Positions 15,639-21,958 of a stretch of DNA of 21,958 bases are shown here, one piece after another. Source of the DNA: Chrysochromulina parva (lineage: Eukaryota > Haptophyta > Prymnesiales > Chrysochromulinaceae); contig PJAB01000695.1 of the NCBI GenBank assembly GCA_002887195.1, positions 1 through 21,958 of the forward strand. Direction: 5' to 3'. The notes under the pieces were generated by a model. The model saw only the letters and a list, made by a program, of their open reading frames with translations. It did not search any database and had not been told where the DNA came from. Position numbers and translations under genes: made by a program. Position 1 is the stretch's first letter. Every line of letters begins with the position of its first letter.

Positions 15639-18600
15639 ATGGCGTCATGGCGACGTCTTTCCTTCTTCGACGAGAGCTCGCAGACGGACCCGTCGGGCTT
15701 GCTTGAGAGGGCCTCAGCGGTCTGCGCCCTCGCCGACGGCGGCATCATCGTTGGCGAGGCCGACGGGACCTGCCATTCACTGAATGGCGCTCTCGCCGTT
15801 CGGGTGACCTTCGCCGCGCACAGCGGCGGCGTGACGCACCTCTTGCAGCCGCGCAGCAGCGCGCTCGTCGTCTCCCTGGGCCTCGAGCACGAGGCGGGCG
15901 TGCCCCGCGCGTACCTGCGCGCGTGGCGTCTCGGCGCGGACGAGGCGACCTGCGTGCGCCACCTGCGCGTGTTCCCCGTTGTTGCCAAGGCCACCACCGG
16001 CGCGGCCGCCGCATCGACCTCGTCGGAGCCGGCGATCACGTGCTGCTGCGCCGCGGCCGACCTATCGCAGATTGCCCTCGGCCTCGCCGATGGCAGTGTT
16101 CAGTTGCTGCGCTGCGACAAGTTTCTGAGCGACAAATTCCTGAGCTTCAAGCCGCTAGCGTCGATTGCGGCGGCGCTGCCGGGGGCTCCTGCGGCGGTGA
16201 CGAACGTGGCGTTCTGCTACGCGCAGGGCGCGAACCATCCGCCGACTGATCTGTGGGTCGTCACCTCCGACGCCCTCCTCTCCGTCTCCGCCGCCGGCCT
16301 GCGCTCCGAGACGAGCCTCGTGCTCGCCGAGGGCGGTGGCGCGGCGCCCGAGTGCGCCTGCGTGTCCGATATGCGTGGTCAGCTCGTGCTTGGCCGGCCG
16401 GAGGCCATCTACCTGTACGGCGCCGATGAGCGCGGCGCCACGTACGGCTTCGACATGCCCAAGCGCTGCGTCCTCGCCTTCGGTGGATATCTCGTCGTGA
16501 TCTCGTCCCGCGAGCTCTTTGGAAGGAGCGCCGCCGCCGAAAGCGGTGGCGGCGGCGCGCTCGGTCCGCTCGATACGGCGCTTGGCGCCGGCTCGGCGCC
16601 GGACGTGGGTGGGCCGGACGTCGCGGCCACCGCCAAGCAGCACGTGGTCCAGCTATACGACCTCGCTAATAAGTACATGGGCGCCTCCATAGAATTGGGC
16701 GCGCGTGTCAAGTGGGCAATCCCTTGCTCCGATCGCCTCCTGCTGCTGACACACGAGGGGCGGCTCGTGTCGCTCGTCGAGCGGCCCTGGAAGACAAAGC
16801 TGCAACTGCTGTACCGGAAGCACCTGTACTCCACTGCCCTGGCGCTCGCGACGGCGCGGGGGATGGGGCGCGCCGTCCTGAGCGAGATCCATCGCGAGTA
16901 CGCGGACCACCTGTATGCCAAAGGGGACCTGAGCAGCGCGCTAGACCAGTACATCGAAACGATCGGGACGCTGCCGCCCTCGACGGTCATCGCGCGCTAC
17001 CTCACGAGCCAGCGAGTGCGTGACCTGACTCGTTACCTGCAGGCACTGGTCGCAGAGGGTTCAGCGGCCGTGAGTGCCCCCGAGCACTCGGCCCTGCTGC
17101 TCAGATGCCTCGCGAAGCTCAAGGACCTTCCCGCGCTCGAGCACTTTGTGCAGTGGGCGAAGCGCGAGCCGGCTAAGGCGGCGCGCCACGCGCCCGCCGC
17201 CATCGAGACGCTCCGGGCATGCGGCTATGCCTCGCTGGCAGCCGAGCTCGCCGAGGCGAGTGGTGCGCCCTCCGTGCTCCTTCGTTTGCTGGTGGAGGAG
17301 ACGCAGGAGTTCGACAAGGTGCTCGCTCTCATTCGCCAGATGCCGCTCGCCGAGGGTCGTGCGGCGCTGCTCCGCTGGGGCCGCCCGTTGCTGACCCACC
17401 GACCCGAGGCCACGATAGAGCTCCTCGTCGTCCTGTGCCAAGGCCTCCCTTCGAAGGTGCCCGCCCCGCAAGCCGGCGAGCCTCGGGCGGCCGTTGGCGC
17501 ACCGCCGCCCTCGAAGAACCCGTTTGATGCCGCCGCGCCGGCCGCGCCGGTGGCATCGGCGACGGCCGCGGCGCCGGCCGCGGCGCCGACCTCGATGCTA
17601 GCTCGGGAGGAAAAGGGGGAAGAGGGGGAAGAGGGGGCGACTCTCGAGGAGTACCTGAACCTCTTCACAGCGCATCGGCGATCACTTGTCGCGTTCCTCG
17701 AGGCTCTGCTCGATGCGATGCTCGCCGCCGGCCTGCCGCCCCCTGCCCTCGTGGCCAACACGCTCCTCGGGCTCTATCTGACCTCAACCGAGCCGGTCGA
17801 CCCGCCGGCCTTGCCGCCGGTCTTTCCGCCGGGCTCGTCGATGGCACCCGCGACAGCGCTCGCGAGCGCGCTCGCCCCGTTAGGAATCGAGGCACGCCGG
17901 CAGCGCGCATCGGCGCTCATCAAGCGCCCGGGCGTGCTGCTCGACGACGACCACGCCCTGCTCCTCACGTTCCAGTACGGCTGGCTCGACGGCCGCGCAC
18001 AGCTCTACGAGAGCCTAGGCCGGCCGCATGAACTGCTCCGGCACTACATCTTGGTGGCCGAGGATGAAAAGGTGCTGCGCACATGCCGCCGCCACGGCGA
18101 GTCGGAGCCGCAGATGTGGCTGGCCGCGCTGCGCCACCTGGTGAGCGTCGCGCCCGGCAAGGATGAACGCACGTGGAGATCGCACCTCGCCGAAGTGCTC
18201 GGTGCGATGGAATCCGAGCGCCTTCTGTCGCCATTAGAGCTCGTGCAGGCCCTCTCGACCCCCCCGACGGCGCCCGTGCCGCTGCAGCTCGCGTCCGAGC
18301 TGCTCGAGCGCCACCTGCGCGCGGCCGACGCAGCCCTCGAAGAGCAGAGCCGCGAGGCCAGCCGGTTTGGTGATGACGTGGCCAAGATGCGCGCCGAGAT
18401 CGCCGAGATCGACGGCTGCGTGCGCGTCTTCCAGCAGCCCAAATGCTCCGCGTGCCTCGGCCCCCTCGACGTGCCGACCATCCATTTCCACTGCCAGCAC
18501 TCGTACCACCTCGCCTGCCTCGGGGATCATGACCACGAGTGCCCCCTGTGCGCGCCGCAGCATCGGCGCGTCGCGGAGCATCAGCAGCAGCAGCGGGCCC

Positions 18601-18713
18601 TCGCGCGCGGCCAGGAGGACTTTTACCGGGCCCTCGACAACTCGGCCGATGGTGTGGCCACCGTTGCCGAGTTCCTCGGCCGCGGCTTCCTCAGCACGAT
18701 CAATGCCAAGTGA
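15639..18713 (+). CDS. VPS11: VPS11, core subunit of HOPS/CORVET tethering complexes
   Basis: A 1024-residue protein, somewhat longer than the usual 930-1030. The start at 15639 gives MASWRRLSFFDE, matching the typical VPS11 beginning; an upstream in-frame ATG at 15594 is possible. Residues 1-370 form the beta-propeller. The alpha-solenoid follows, with the characteristic YADHLYAKGDLSSALDQYIE at about 420. A C-terminal RING-H2 finger has the full C3H2C3 set: C936, C939, C952, H954, H957, C960, C968, C971. VPS11 is a scaffold of HOPS and CORVET, which tether endosomes and vacuoles/lysosomes for fusion, and its RING domain is linked to ubiquitin-ligase activity. A low-complexity Ala/Pro/Glu insertion at about 605-667 carries an NPFD motif (N627), a possible EH-domain ligand. 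The 3-kb frame has no introns. Confidence 0.93.
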   Translation: MASWRRLSFFDESSQTDPSGLLERASAVCALADGGIIVGEADGTCHSLNGALAVRVTFAAHSGGVTHLLQPRSSALVVSLGLEHEAGVPRAYLRAWRLGADEATCVRHLRVFPVVAKATTGAAAASTSSEPAITCCCAAADLSQIALGLADGSVQLLRCDKFLSDKFLSFKPLASIAAALPGAPAAVTNVAFCYAQGANHPPTDLWVVTSDALLSVSAAGLRSETSLVLAEGGGAAPECACVSDMRGQLVLGRPEAIYLYGADERGATYGFDMPKRCVLAFGGYLVVISSRELFGRSAAAESGGGGALGPLDTALGAGSAPDVGGPDVAATAKQHVVQLYDLANKYMGASIELGARVKWAIPCSDRLLLLTHEGRLVSLVERPWKTKLQLLYRKHLYSTALALATARGMGRAVLSEIHREYADHLYAKGDLSSALDQYIETIGTLPPSTVIARYLTSQRVRDLTRYLQALVAEGSAAVSAPEHSALLLRCLAKLKDLPALEHFVQWAKREPAKAARHAPAAIETLRACGYASLAAELAEASGAPSVLLRLLVEETQEFDKVLALIRQMPLAEGRAALLRWGRPLLTHRPEATIELLVVLCQGLPSKVPAPQAGEPRAAVGAPPPSKNPFDAAAPAAPVASATAAAPAAAPTSMLAREEKGEEGEEGATLEEYLNLFTAHRRSLVAFLEALLDAMLAAGLPPPALVANTLLGLYLTSTEPVDPPALPPVFPPGSSMAPATALASALAPLGIEARRQRASALIKRPGVLLDDDHALLLTFQYGWLDGRAQLYESLGRPHELLRHYILVAEDEKVLRTCRRHGESEPQMWLAALRHLVSVAPGKDERTWRSHLAEVLGAMESERLLSPLELVQALSTPPTAPVPLQLASELLERHLRAADAALEEQSREASRFGDDVAKMRAEIAEIDGCVRVFQQPKCSACLGPLDVPTIHFHCQHSYHLACLGDHDHECPLCAPQHRRVAEHQQQQRALARGQEDFYRALDNSADGVATVAEFLGRGFLSTINAK
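16116..16145 (+). repeat. 15-bp in-frame tandem duplication in VPS11
   Basis: GACAAGTTTCTGAGC and GACAAATTCCTGAGC lie in tandem and encode DKFLS twice within the beta-propeller. The third-base differences suggest an older, protein-constrained duplication. Confidence 0.8.
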
Positions 18714-19049
18714 AGAGCGCACGATTGAGGTGCCAAGGAACGCGCAAGTTGGGTCCATGCCAAGCACAATCATGCCCGGCTAACCAAGGCCGCGGGCCGT
18801 CGGTTCGTCGCGCGGATTTCCTATTTTAGCGTTTGAATTGCGGACGAGACGAGCCTTTTCTATCCGTAAGTTAGTGGATAGTGCGCCGCGCCATCCGCAT
18901 CCGATCGCCATCTGAATGGCAACAGTGTGGCGACAGCCGACACAAGCCGACACAGCCGCAGCTGAGAGCGCGGATTTAAAGCTTTAAAACGAAATAAACG
19001 AAAGCACATATCGCCGCTATCGGCCATCCGATCGACGCACGACGGCTGC
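18714..19049. other. Convergent spacer between VPS11 and DNAJC2
   Basis: This is 336 bases with no credible gene. A CTATCC/GGATAG hairpin lies at 18860-18881, a decamer AGCCGACACA is repeated at 18935-18954, and a perfect 14-bp palindrome TTTAAAGCTTTAAA occupies 18975-18988. AATAAA at 18993-18998 is a possible plus-strand poly(A) signal, though 280 bases past the VPS11 stop. Confidence 0.5.
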
Positions 19050-21047
19050 TCACGGGCCCGCAGCCTTCTTGGCCTTAAGCGCGGCGACAATCTCCTTGTA
19101 GCGCTTGACGCACTCGCCCTTAGTCTTGCCGGGAACCTCCTCGGCGATCCGCTCCCATCGCCCCTCACCCACGGACGCGGGCACCTTCTTGAGCGCGGCC
19201 TCGAGCGCCCGCTGCTCCTCAAGGCTCCACTCTGCCTCCACCGGCGCGGCGGACGCAGGCGCCGCTGCAGGCGCCGCTGCAGCCGGTGTGGCGGCGGCGC
19301 TCGAGGCGGCCACAGGCGCTGCACCAGACCCAGCCTTGGCCGGTGCTGGTGCCGGCGACGCCTTGGGTGCTGGCGAGGTGGCCGGCTTGGACGGCGGTGC
19401 TGACGGCGGTGGCGGGGGAGCCATCGACGCAGCGGCGGCGGCGGGCTTCCTCGCCTCGAAGGCCCTGCGTTGCTCCTTGACTTTGTTGGTGACCTCGTCC
19501 GCGGTTCGCCCGTGCGCCGGGTGGGCGAATCGGTTGATGAACTCCGCCATCAGCGTCCATCGATCGGGTAGGCCGCCAGGGAACTTGTTGGCTGCCTTGG
19601 CGAGTAAGGACAGCTCCTCATCGGTCCAAGGCGTATGGGTGCCAACGCCGCTCGTGACGCTGCCAGCGCCAGCGCCGCCAGCGCGTGCGGCGGCAGCCGC
19701 TGCCTGCTCCACGGCTGTCTCCTTGGCGAGGCTTGCCTCCTCGACCTCGATGGCGATCCTCAGCAGCTGTCCAGCCTGGCCCGGGGCCTTGTCAGCCGCA
19801 TCGCACAGCTCCTCGATGGCCTCCGCGCTCAGCCGCGCGCACAGCAGCTCCAAGTGCGCCTCGCCGCACAGGGGCGCACCGCCGCTGCCCCCCTCCGCCG
19901 CCGAACCCGGCGACGCGCCGCCCGTCACATTCACACCCATCGCATTCACACCCGTCGCATTCACACCCGTCGCGAGGGCCCGTAACCGCTGCTTCGCCTT
20001 GCGCAGCGCCTTGGCCGCACGCTCCTTTTGCTTCTTGCGCTCGGCGGCCTCGGCCATCTCCTTCTCGGCCGCCAGGCGCGCCGCCTCCTGCTTCGCCGCC
20101 TCGGCCGCGGCCGCCGCCTCGCGATCGCGCAGCAGCGCGTTCGCGCGCTCCGCTTTGACGGCCGCTTTGGCATCTTTTTGGCGCTGCTTCTCCGCACGGA
20201 TGCGCGGGTCGTGTGCGTACGCGAGCTCGACGAGCCTGGCGAGGCGCGCCTTCTCGTCCTTACGCCGCTTCACCCGCAGCTTCTCGTTGTTGCGCTCCAT
20301 CCAGCGCCTCTCCTCACGAAAGCTCGCCGTCTCCACGTCGTACTCGTCCGCATCGGCAAAGTCCCGCCACGATCGGAAATCGAACCAGAAGTCGTACATT
20401 GATACCACGGCATCGTAGGGCGTCTCGGCGTTTCCAAGGAGTGGCGCGTTGGGCAGCTCGGACCAGCGCGAGTTGCGCTCAAAGAAGGGTCCAAACACGC
20501 CAAAAAAGTCGCCGTGCGAGCTCGGGTCGTAGTCCTTGGGCGGCAGCGAGTCGTCGAAGTCATCGAGCGAGTCAAAGTCGCGCCGCCGCTTCGGGTCCGA
20601 GAGCAGCTCAAACGCCTCGGTCACCGCCTTAAACATCTCATCGCCATCGTCGCCGCCCGGCTGCTCGGCCGCCGCCTCCTTGCCGCCTGCATCGCCCCCG
20701 TCGTCGGCCGCGCCCTGTGCCTTGTCGGGGTGGTGCTTCAGCACCATCCGCCGGTACGCCTTCTTGACGTCGTCGGCGCTCGCGCGCCAGCGCAGCTCAT
20801 CGAGCTCGAGCAGCTTGTATGGATCGCGCTCTGCGAGCGACTGCTGCAGCTCCGCCTTTGTCTGCCGTGCCTTCTTCGTGTGCCCCGCGCCCTGGCCATC
20901 CTCCTCGCCGTCACCGTCGCCAGCGGTCGCGTACGTGATGGAAATGATGAGCGCGTCCTCTTCGGGCCAGTCGTCGGTGGCGTTTAAGCCCGGTTGTGGT
21001 TCGGTGTCGTCGAAGCCCGTGGGCAGCGACGGGAGCGCGAGGTACAT
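19050..21047 (-). CDS. DNAJC2: DNAJC2 / zuotin / ZRF1 (MPP11): ribosome-associated J-protein with SANT domains
   Basis: A 665-residue protein, close to animal DNAJC2 (about 620). Order: N-terminal segment; J domain at about 75-160 with H106-P107-D108 (LKHHPDK); the zuotin-homology region (about 165-300: FFGVFGPFFERNSRWSELPN, then YDFWFDFRSWRDF and a Lys/Arg-rich helix); a long Ala/Glu/Lys coiled coil; and two SANT/Myb domains at about 472-525 (WTDEELSLLAKAANKFPGG) and 605-660 (WSLEEQRALEAALKKVP). An Ala/Pro-rich linker of about 70 residues separates the SANT domains. By family knowledge it works with the Hsp70-like partner of the ribosome-associated complex at the nascent-chain exit and, where SANT domains are present, can bind ubiquitinated H2A chromatin. 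An upstream in-frame TGA about 27 bases before the ATG supports the start at 21047. There are no introns. Confidence 0.93.
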   Translation of the reverse strand: MYLALPSLPTGFDDTEPQPGLNATDDWPEEDALIISITYATAGDGDGEEDGQGAGHTKKARQTKAELQQSLAERDPYKLLELDELRWRASADDVKKAYRRMVLKHHPDKAQGAADDGGDAGGKEAAAEQPGGDDGDEMFKAVTEAFELLSDPKRRRDFDSLDDFDDSLPPKDYDPSSHGDFFGVFGPFFERNSRWSELPNAPLLGNAETPYDAVVSMYDFWFDFRSWRDFADADEYDVETASFREERRWMERNNEKLRVKRRKDEKARLARLVELAYAHDPRIRAEKQRQKDAKAAVKAERANALLRDREAAAAAEAAKQEAARLAAEKEMAEAAERKKQKERAAKALRKAKQRLRALATGVNATGVNAMGVNVTGGASPGSAAEGGSGGAPLCGEAHLELLCARLSAEAIEELCDAADKAPGQAGQLLRIAIEVEEASLAKETAVEQAAAAAARAGGAGAGSVTSGVGTHTPWTDEELSLLAKAANKFPGGLPDRWTLMAEFINRFAHPAHGRTADEVTNKVKEQRRAFEARKPAAAAASMAPPPPPSAPPSKPATSPAPKASPAPAPAKAGSGAAPVAASSAAATPAAAAPAAAPASAAPVEAEWSLEEQRALEAALKKVPASVGEGRWERIAEEVPGKTKGECVKRYKEIVAALKAKKAAGP
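19924..19968 (-). repeat. 15-bp minisatellite inside DNAJC2
   Basis: Three 15-bp units ending CATTCACACCC on the plus strand (19924-19938, 19939-19953, 19954-19968) encode three GVN(A/V)(T/M) units (GVNATGVNAMGVNVT) in the linker after the coiled coil. Because the unit is a multiple of three, copy-number change would keep the frame. Confidence 0.9.
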
Positions 21048-21572
21048 CTCCGAGAGCGATGCCCGCGTGAACCCTGTTTTTTCTCACGGACCGGCAACCG
21101 CACCGGCTCACTCACAGATCAGGAGGGCCGGCATAGTGTGTGATCTGTGAGTGAGTGAGAGCGATCCTGACGATTTGAACAGGAGAGTGAGTGCTACATG
21201 AACATGTAGGATGAGATCGAATACGGCCGGTAGAACACTCCGCGACCGACGGCTCACGTGTGAACCTTGGGTTTCGGCCCAGTGGTGTCGAGGATTTTTC
21301 ATTTGGCCTGCAGTACTTAGTCAGTTGGCCGGGTTCCTCTTTATCCGGATACTTGACCTTAAACAGGAAGTCAAACTTCAAATTCTTTGCGAGAATGGAA
21401 AGTCTGCACCTCTGTTGCCGATGCTCTGTACCACTGCTGCCGAGGCGGCATCCAAATTGACGTGATCGTTGTCGAATAGCACGAAAGAGTGCCGCGACGA
21501 AGCGCCGACGGCGCACTTTCTCCGTCGGCGTATCGGAGCGCAAGCCGGTCGTCGTACCGCACATCGGCGACC
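21048..21572. promoter_or_regulatory. Divergent intergenic region between DNAJC2 and the secreted-protein gene
   Basis: This is 525 bases between divergent start codons. It holds a perfect 15-bp inverted repeat (21107-21155) and a CTACATG-AA-CATGTAG dyad (21194-21209). The stretch 21301-21420 is about 46% GC by hand count, much lower than the flanking genes. A minus-strand open frame across it has a protein-like short piece (FDFLFKVKYPDKEEPG) but no start or domain I can support. Confidence 0.45.
21107..21155. repeat. Perfect 15-bp inverted repeat with 19-base loop
   Basis: CTCACTCACAGATCA (21107-21121) and its exact complement TGATCTGTGAGTGAG (21141-21155) flank a 19-base loop. It lies 60 bases upstream of the DNAJC2 start codon. 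It could be a protein-binding dyad or a 5' UTR hairpin. Confidence 0.85.
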
Positions 21573-21958
21573 ATGCTGTACAAGACGCTCCTCCCCGCTC
21601 TCGCCGCCGTCGCGGCTGGCCAGCAGACTTGCGAGACCCTTCGCGATGCGTTCCAGAGCAACGAGTAAGCGCCAGCGCTGCCGAGTGCCACCCGCCCACG
21701 CATGCGCGCGCGTGACTCATCGGGTGCGCAATGCCTTGCAGGTGCTGCGCGTCCAACATGGGCAAGCAGCTCGAGACGCCCCTGAGCATTCCGACGGCCG
21801 ACTCCATCGCCGCGATGCCCAGCGTCTTCGATCAGTTCCTGCACATGTCGGCCAACTTCACTCTGTTCGGCACCCAGAGCAAGTCGATCATGTCGACCTT
21901 CAAGCCGGTCGGCACCCACACGGCGCACATCTGCGAGGCGACCGATGCCGCCTACTCG
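21573..21958 (+). CDS. Secreted Cys-Cys-motif protein, 5' part (two exons, runs off the window)
   Basis: Exon 1 is 21573-21664 and exon 2 is 21742 to the window end, giving 103 visible residues. The first about 16 residues (MLYKTLLPALAAVAAG) are a good signal peptide, probably cleaved around residue 16-19. The mature start has C20, then DAFQSNE and a C32-C33 pair; C95 is the next Cys. N69 is in an N-F-T sequon. Signal peptide followed by a single Cys, a short helix and a Cys-Cys pair is a pattern I associate with secreted proteins of haptophyte-like algae, but I cannot name a function. Without splicing the frame stops at once at a TAA in the donor (21666-21668); splicing in phase 2 creates the Glu before the Cys pair. 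The remainder lies beyond 21958. Confidence 0.7.
21665..21741 (+). other. Inferred 77-bp intron in the secreted-protein gene
   Basis: The donor is GA|GTAAGC and the acceptor TGCCTTGCAG ends at 21741, both close to consensus. GTGACTCAT at 21711-21719 is a plausible branch region 23-30 bases before the acceptor. The two sides join in phase 2 and the downstream frame stays open to the window end. Confidence 0.78.

Noticed and set aside
19105..20418. 437-codon plus-strand frame opposite DNAJC2
   Set aside because: It is composed of Ala/Ser/Arg runs mirroring the Ala/Glu coiled coil on the other strand; DNAJC2 is strongly supported by its domains.
21112..21807. 231-codon minus-strand frame across the spacer and the secreted-protein gene
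   Set aside because: It overlaps exon 1 and the intron of the better supported plus-strand gene and has no recognisable domain. The piece near 21310-21400 is noted as unexplained.
163..21958. Idea that the genes form one defence, biosynthetic or mobile system
   Set aside because: The products belong to unrelated eukaryotic processes, strands alternate, and no integrase, transposase, terminal repeats or phage-like genes are visible.

Overview
The window looks like nuclear DNA of a GC-rich, gene-dense unicellular eukaryotic alga. The evidence is eukaryote-only proteins (VPS11, JMJD5/KDM8, DNAJC2/zuotin, a PDZ-WW protein, a sperm-tail PG-repeat protein), short GT-AG introns, and no operon structure. 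A flagellate is suggested by the PG-rich repeat protein. A haptophyte is my favoured group, because the style of the proteins and of the small Cys-Cys secreted protein resembles haptophytes; this is inference and other algal groups are not excluded. The proposed introns rest on frame continuity and splice motifs only; no transcript data were available.

Layout. 1-162: upstream flank with a 32-bp-period direct repeat. 163-1398 (+): type II membrane coiled-coil protein with a His/acid-rich lumenal segment. 2278-3552 (-): JMJD5/KDM8 oxygenase, divergent from 3755-4462 (+): PG-rich-repeat axonemal-type protein. 4463-5347: convergent spacer with (AC)n and a 28-bp minisatellite. 5348-7847 (-): three-exon gene for a protein built from a duplicated [helical module-PDZ-WW] unit, whose second intron is itself tandemly duplicated. 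8173-9273 (+): 2OG-Fe(II) oxygenase-like protein. 9274-10243: AT-richer spacer with a hairpin cluster. 10244-12952 (+): 902-residue EF-hand-like/coiled-coil protein of unknown function. 13218-13850 (+): small DNAJC8-like J-protein. 14264-15421 (-): coiled-coil protein of unknown function, divergent from 15639-18713 (+): VPS11. 19050-21047 (-): DNAJC2/zuotin/ZRF1. 21573-21958 (+): 5' part of a two-exon secreted-protein gene that runs off the window.

Most genes are single-exon, and neighbours are mostly divergent (sharing 170-530 bp promoter regions) or convergent (sharing 330-890 bp 3' spacers). Functions are mixed housekeeping (endolysosomal tethering, ribosome-associated chaperone, probable splicing-related chaperone, protein hydroxylation) plus lineage-specific proteins. 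I see no sign that the genes form one pathway. I found no tRNA, rRNA, CRISPR array, intact transposon or viral gene. The least explained parts are the duplicated splice unit at 6989-7130, the three-frame open region at 7629-8002, the His/acid-rich membrane protein, the hairpin cluster at 9931-10010 and the 902-residue protein.
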